In this document: positions 63,348-64,000 of the stretch, piece after piece
Layout: every line of letters starts with the position of its first letter
How positions within the stretch are numbered: position 1 is the first letter of the stretch
Assembly (NCBI RefSeq): GCF_003260195.1
Contig: NZ_QEIH01000005.1
Coordinates: forward strand, 248,001 to 312,000
Direction of reading: 5' to 3'
DNA: 64,000 nucleotides
DNA from: Lutibacter citreus
GTDB taxonomy: Bacteria > Bacteroidota > Bacteroidia > Flavobacteriales > Flavobacteriaceae
Translations under genes and position numbers: made by a program
Notes under the pieces: model-generated
What the model was told of the DNA's origin: nothing
The model's database searches: none
Seen by the model: only the letters and a program-made list of their open reading frames with translations

Positions 63348-64000
63348 CTATTCTTTAATCTCATATATTTTGTTATACAAATCTTTATATTTTTTTAAGA
63401 TTTCTGTTCTTTTAGGTTTCATTGTAGGAGTTAATAAGCCGTTTTCAATTCCCCAATCATCAGGAGTTAGTTCAAACTTTTTAATTTTTTCCCATTTTCC
63501 AAATCCTTTATTTCCTTTTTTTATCTCTACTGCTATACGCTCAATAATATGAGGGTTTTCAATTAAATCTTGATTGCTTCCTGGAATTGGTTCATGGTGA
63601 ATTCTTGCCCATTCTCGTAAAAAATCAAAATTAGGTTGAATAATTGCTGCTGGTAATTTTTGTCCTTCTCCAATAACTAAAACTTGTTCAATAAATCGAG
63701 ATTCTTTCATTGAGTTTTCTAACAATGCTGGTACAATATATTTTCCTCCAGAAGTTTTAAAAATTTCTTTTTTACGTCCTGTAATAGATAAAAAGCCATT
63801 TTCATCAACTTCACCTTTATCACCGGTATGGAAATAGTCACCGGTCATTACACTAGCAGTTTTTTCTTCATCTTTATAATAACCCAACATTACATTAGGG
63901 CCTTTCACTAAAATCTCTCCATCTTCAGCTATTTTAACTTCAACATTTCTAATTACTTTTCCTACACTACCTACTTTAAGCATCTCATTTTGAATCATGT
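63348..64000 (-). CDS. Long-chain acyl-CoA ligase (AMP-forming), C-terminal part (5' end outside window)
   Basis: The C-terminal 217 codons of an ANL-superfamily ligase, open to the window edge. It includes the A8 hinge and nearby motifs: EILVKGPNVMLGYYKDEEKT, YFHTGDKGEVDENGFLSITGRKKEIFKTSGGKYI (given in two parts, about residues 50-83), and then the flexible C-terminal lid with PAAIIQPNF. The end, TPTMKPKRTEILKKY, is the usual tail of the FadD15/AMP-binding long-chain group in Bacteroidota. Methionine at 63998 is internal. Converges on araC with a 20-base gap. Confidence 0.92.
   Translation of the reverse strand, partial: MIQNEMLKVGSVGKVIRNVEVKIAEDGEILVKGPNVMLGYYKDEEKTASVMTGDYFHTGDKGEVDENGFLSITGRKKEIFKTSGGKYIVPALLENSMKESRFIEQVLVIGEGQKLPAAIIQPNFDFLREWARIHHEPIPGSNQDLIENPHIIERIAVEIKKGNKGFGKWEKIKKFELTPDDWGIENGLLTPTMKPKRTEILKKYKDLYNKIYEIKE

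Noticed and set aside
63329..63356. Seven-base inverted repeat between araC and the acyl-CoA ligase as a terminator
   Set aside because: The stem is short and overlaps the ligase stop codon; it lacks a convincing T-run.
1..64000. CRISPR arrays, tRNA and rRNA genes
   Set aside because: No regularly spaced direct repeats and no tRNA- or rRNA-like segments were seen on reading both strands; covariance-model searches were not possible here.
1..64000. Insertion sequences or prophage
   Set aside because: No transposase, integrase or phage structural gene is encoded; the only mobile-like signals are the short repeats near 28.7-32.0 kb.

Overview
The window is AT-rich DNA from a member of the Bacteroidota, most likely a marine Flavobacteriaceae. 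The evidence is a SusC/SusD pair, a dense set of lipoproteins with short signal peptides, a transmembrane one-component sugar sensor of the flavobacterial type, and a zinc-finger-less DnaX. Genus and species cannot be read from the sequence. The central 30 kb is carbohydrate-focused, and both edges are housekeeping.

Layout. 1-3468: end of a cobaltochelatase gene (cobN) and a complete cobalt ECF transporter (cbiM-cbiN-cbiQ-cbiO), closed by a bidirectional terminator. 3646-7768: two divergent genes, a 690-residue PLP enzyme of unknown substrate and a PHP-domain phosphoesterase with two ACT-like domains, around an intergenic region carrying five copies of GGTGTA. 8021-28713: a laminarin-type (beta-1,3-glucan) polysaccharide utilisation locus with sensor-regulator, SusC, SusD, surface glycan-binding protein, GH16, a GH149-type beta-1,3-glucan phosphorylase, a decayed GH3 fragment, GH17, a clan GH-A lipoprotein, GH30 and a GPH sugar symporter. 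29008-31911: an apparently inserted segment with a small lipoprotein, a Nudix-like gene broken by one in-frame stop and a second GH30, with a pair of 104-base imperfect repeats. 32344-42055: a putative glucan synthesis locus with a membrane-anchored GH-A protein, a giant GT2 synthase fused to two hydrolase-like domains, a convergent double GH26-like protein whose first domain has lost its nucleophile, and a sulfatase/LTA-synthase-like membrane enzyme. 42323-43261: UDP-xylose synthase. 44251-52354: a second glycan-degrading cluster without SusC/D (GH43/GH117-like propeller, GH120 beta-xylosidase, GH3, and a nucleoside-hydrolase-like/3-keto-disaccharide hydrolase fusion). 52701-58896: mnmE, a DUF4268-like gene, miaE, a KefB-type antiporter and dnaX. 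59024-63327: a sugar catabolic operon (isomerase, PfkB kinase, class II aldolase) with a divergent AraC regulator. 63348-64000: 3' part of an acyl-CoA ligase.

How it fits together. The first PUL should bind laminarin at the surface (SusD, SGBP), cut it with GH16, import it through SusC, trim it in the periplasm (GH17, GH30, GH-A), and take it into the cytoplasm through the symporter, where the signal-less phosphorylase can release glucose-1-phosphate. The most novel candidate is the synthesis locus at 32-42 kb. It uses GH-A and GH26-like domains repeatedly, and its GH-A domains are visibly paralogous to the one in the neighbouring laminarin PUL. This suggests, without proving it, that the cell makes and edits a related beta-glucan and may decorate it with a phospho-substituent.
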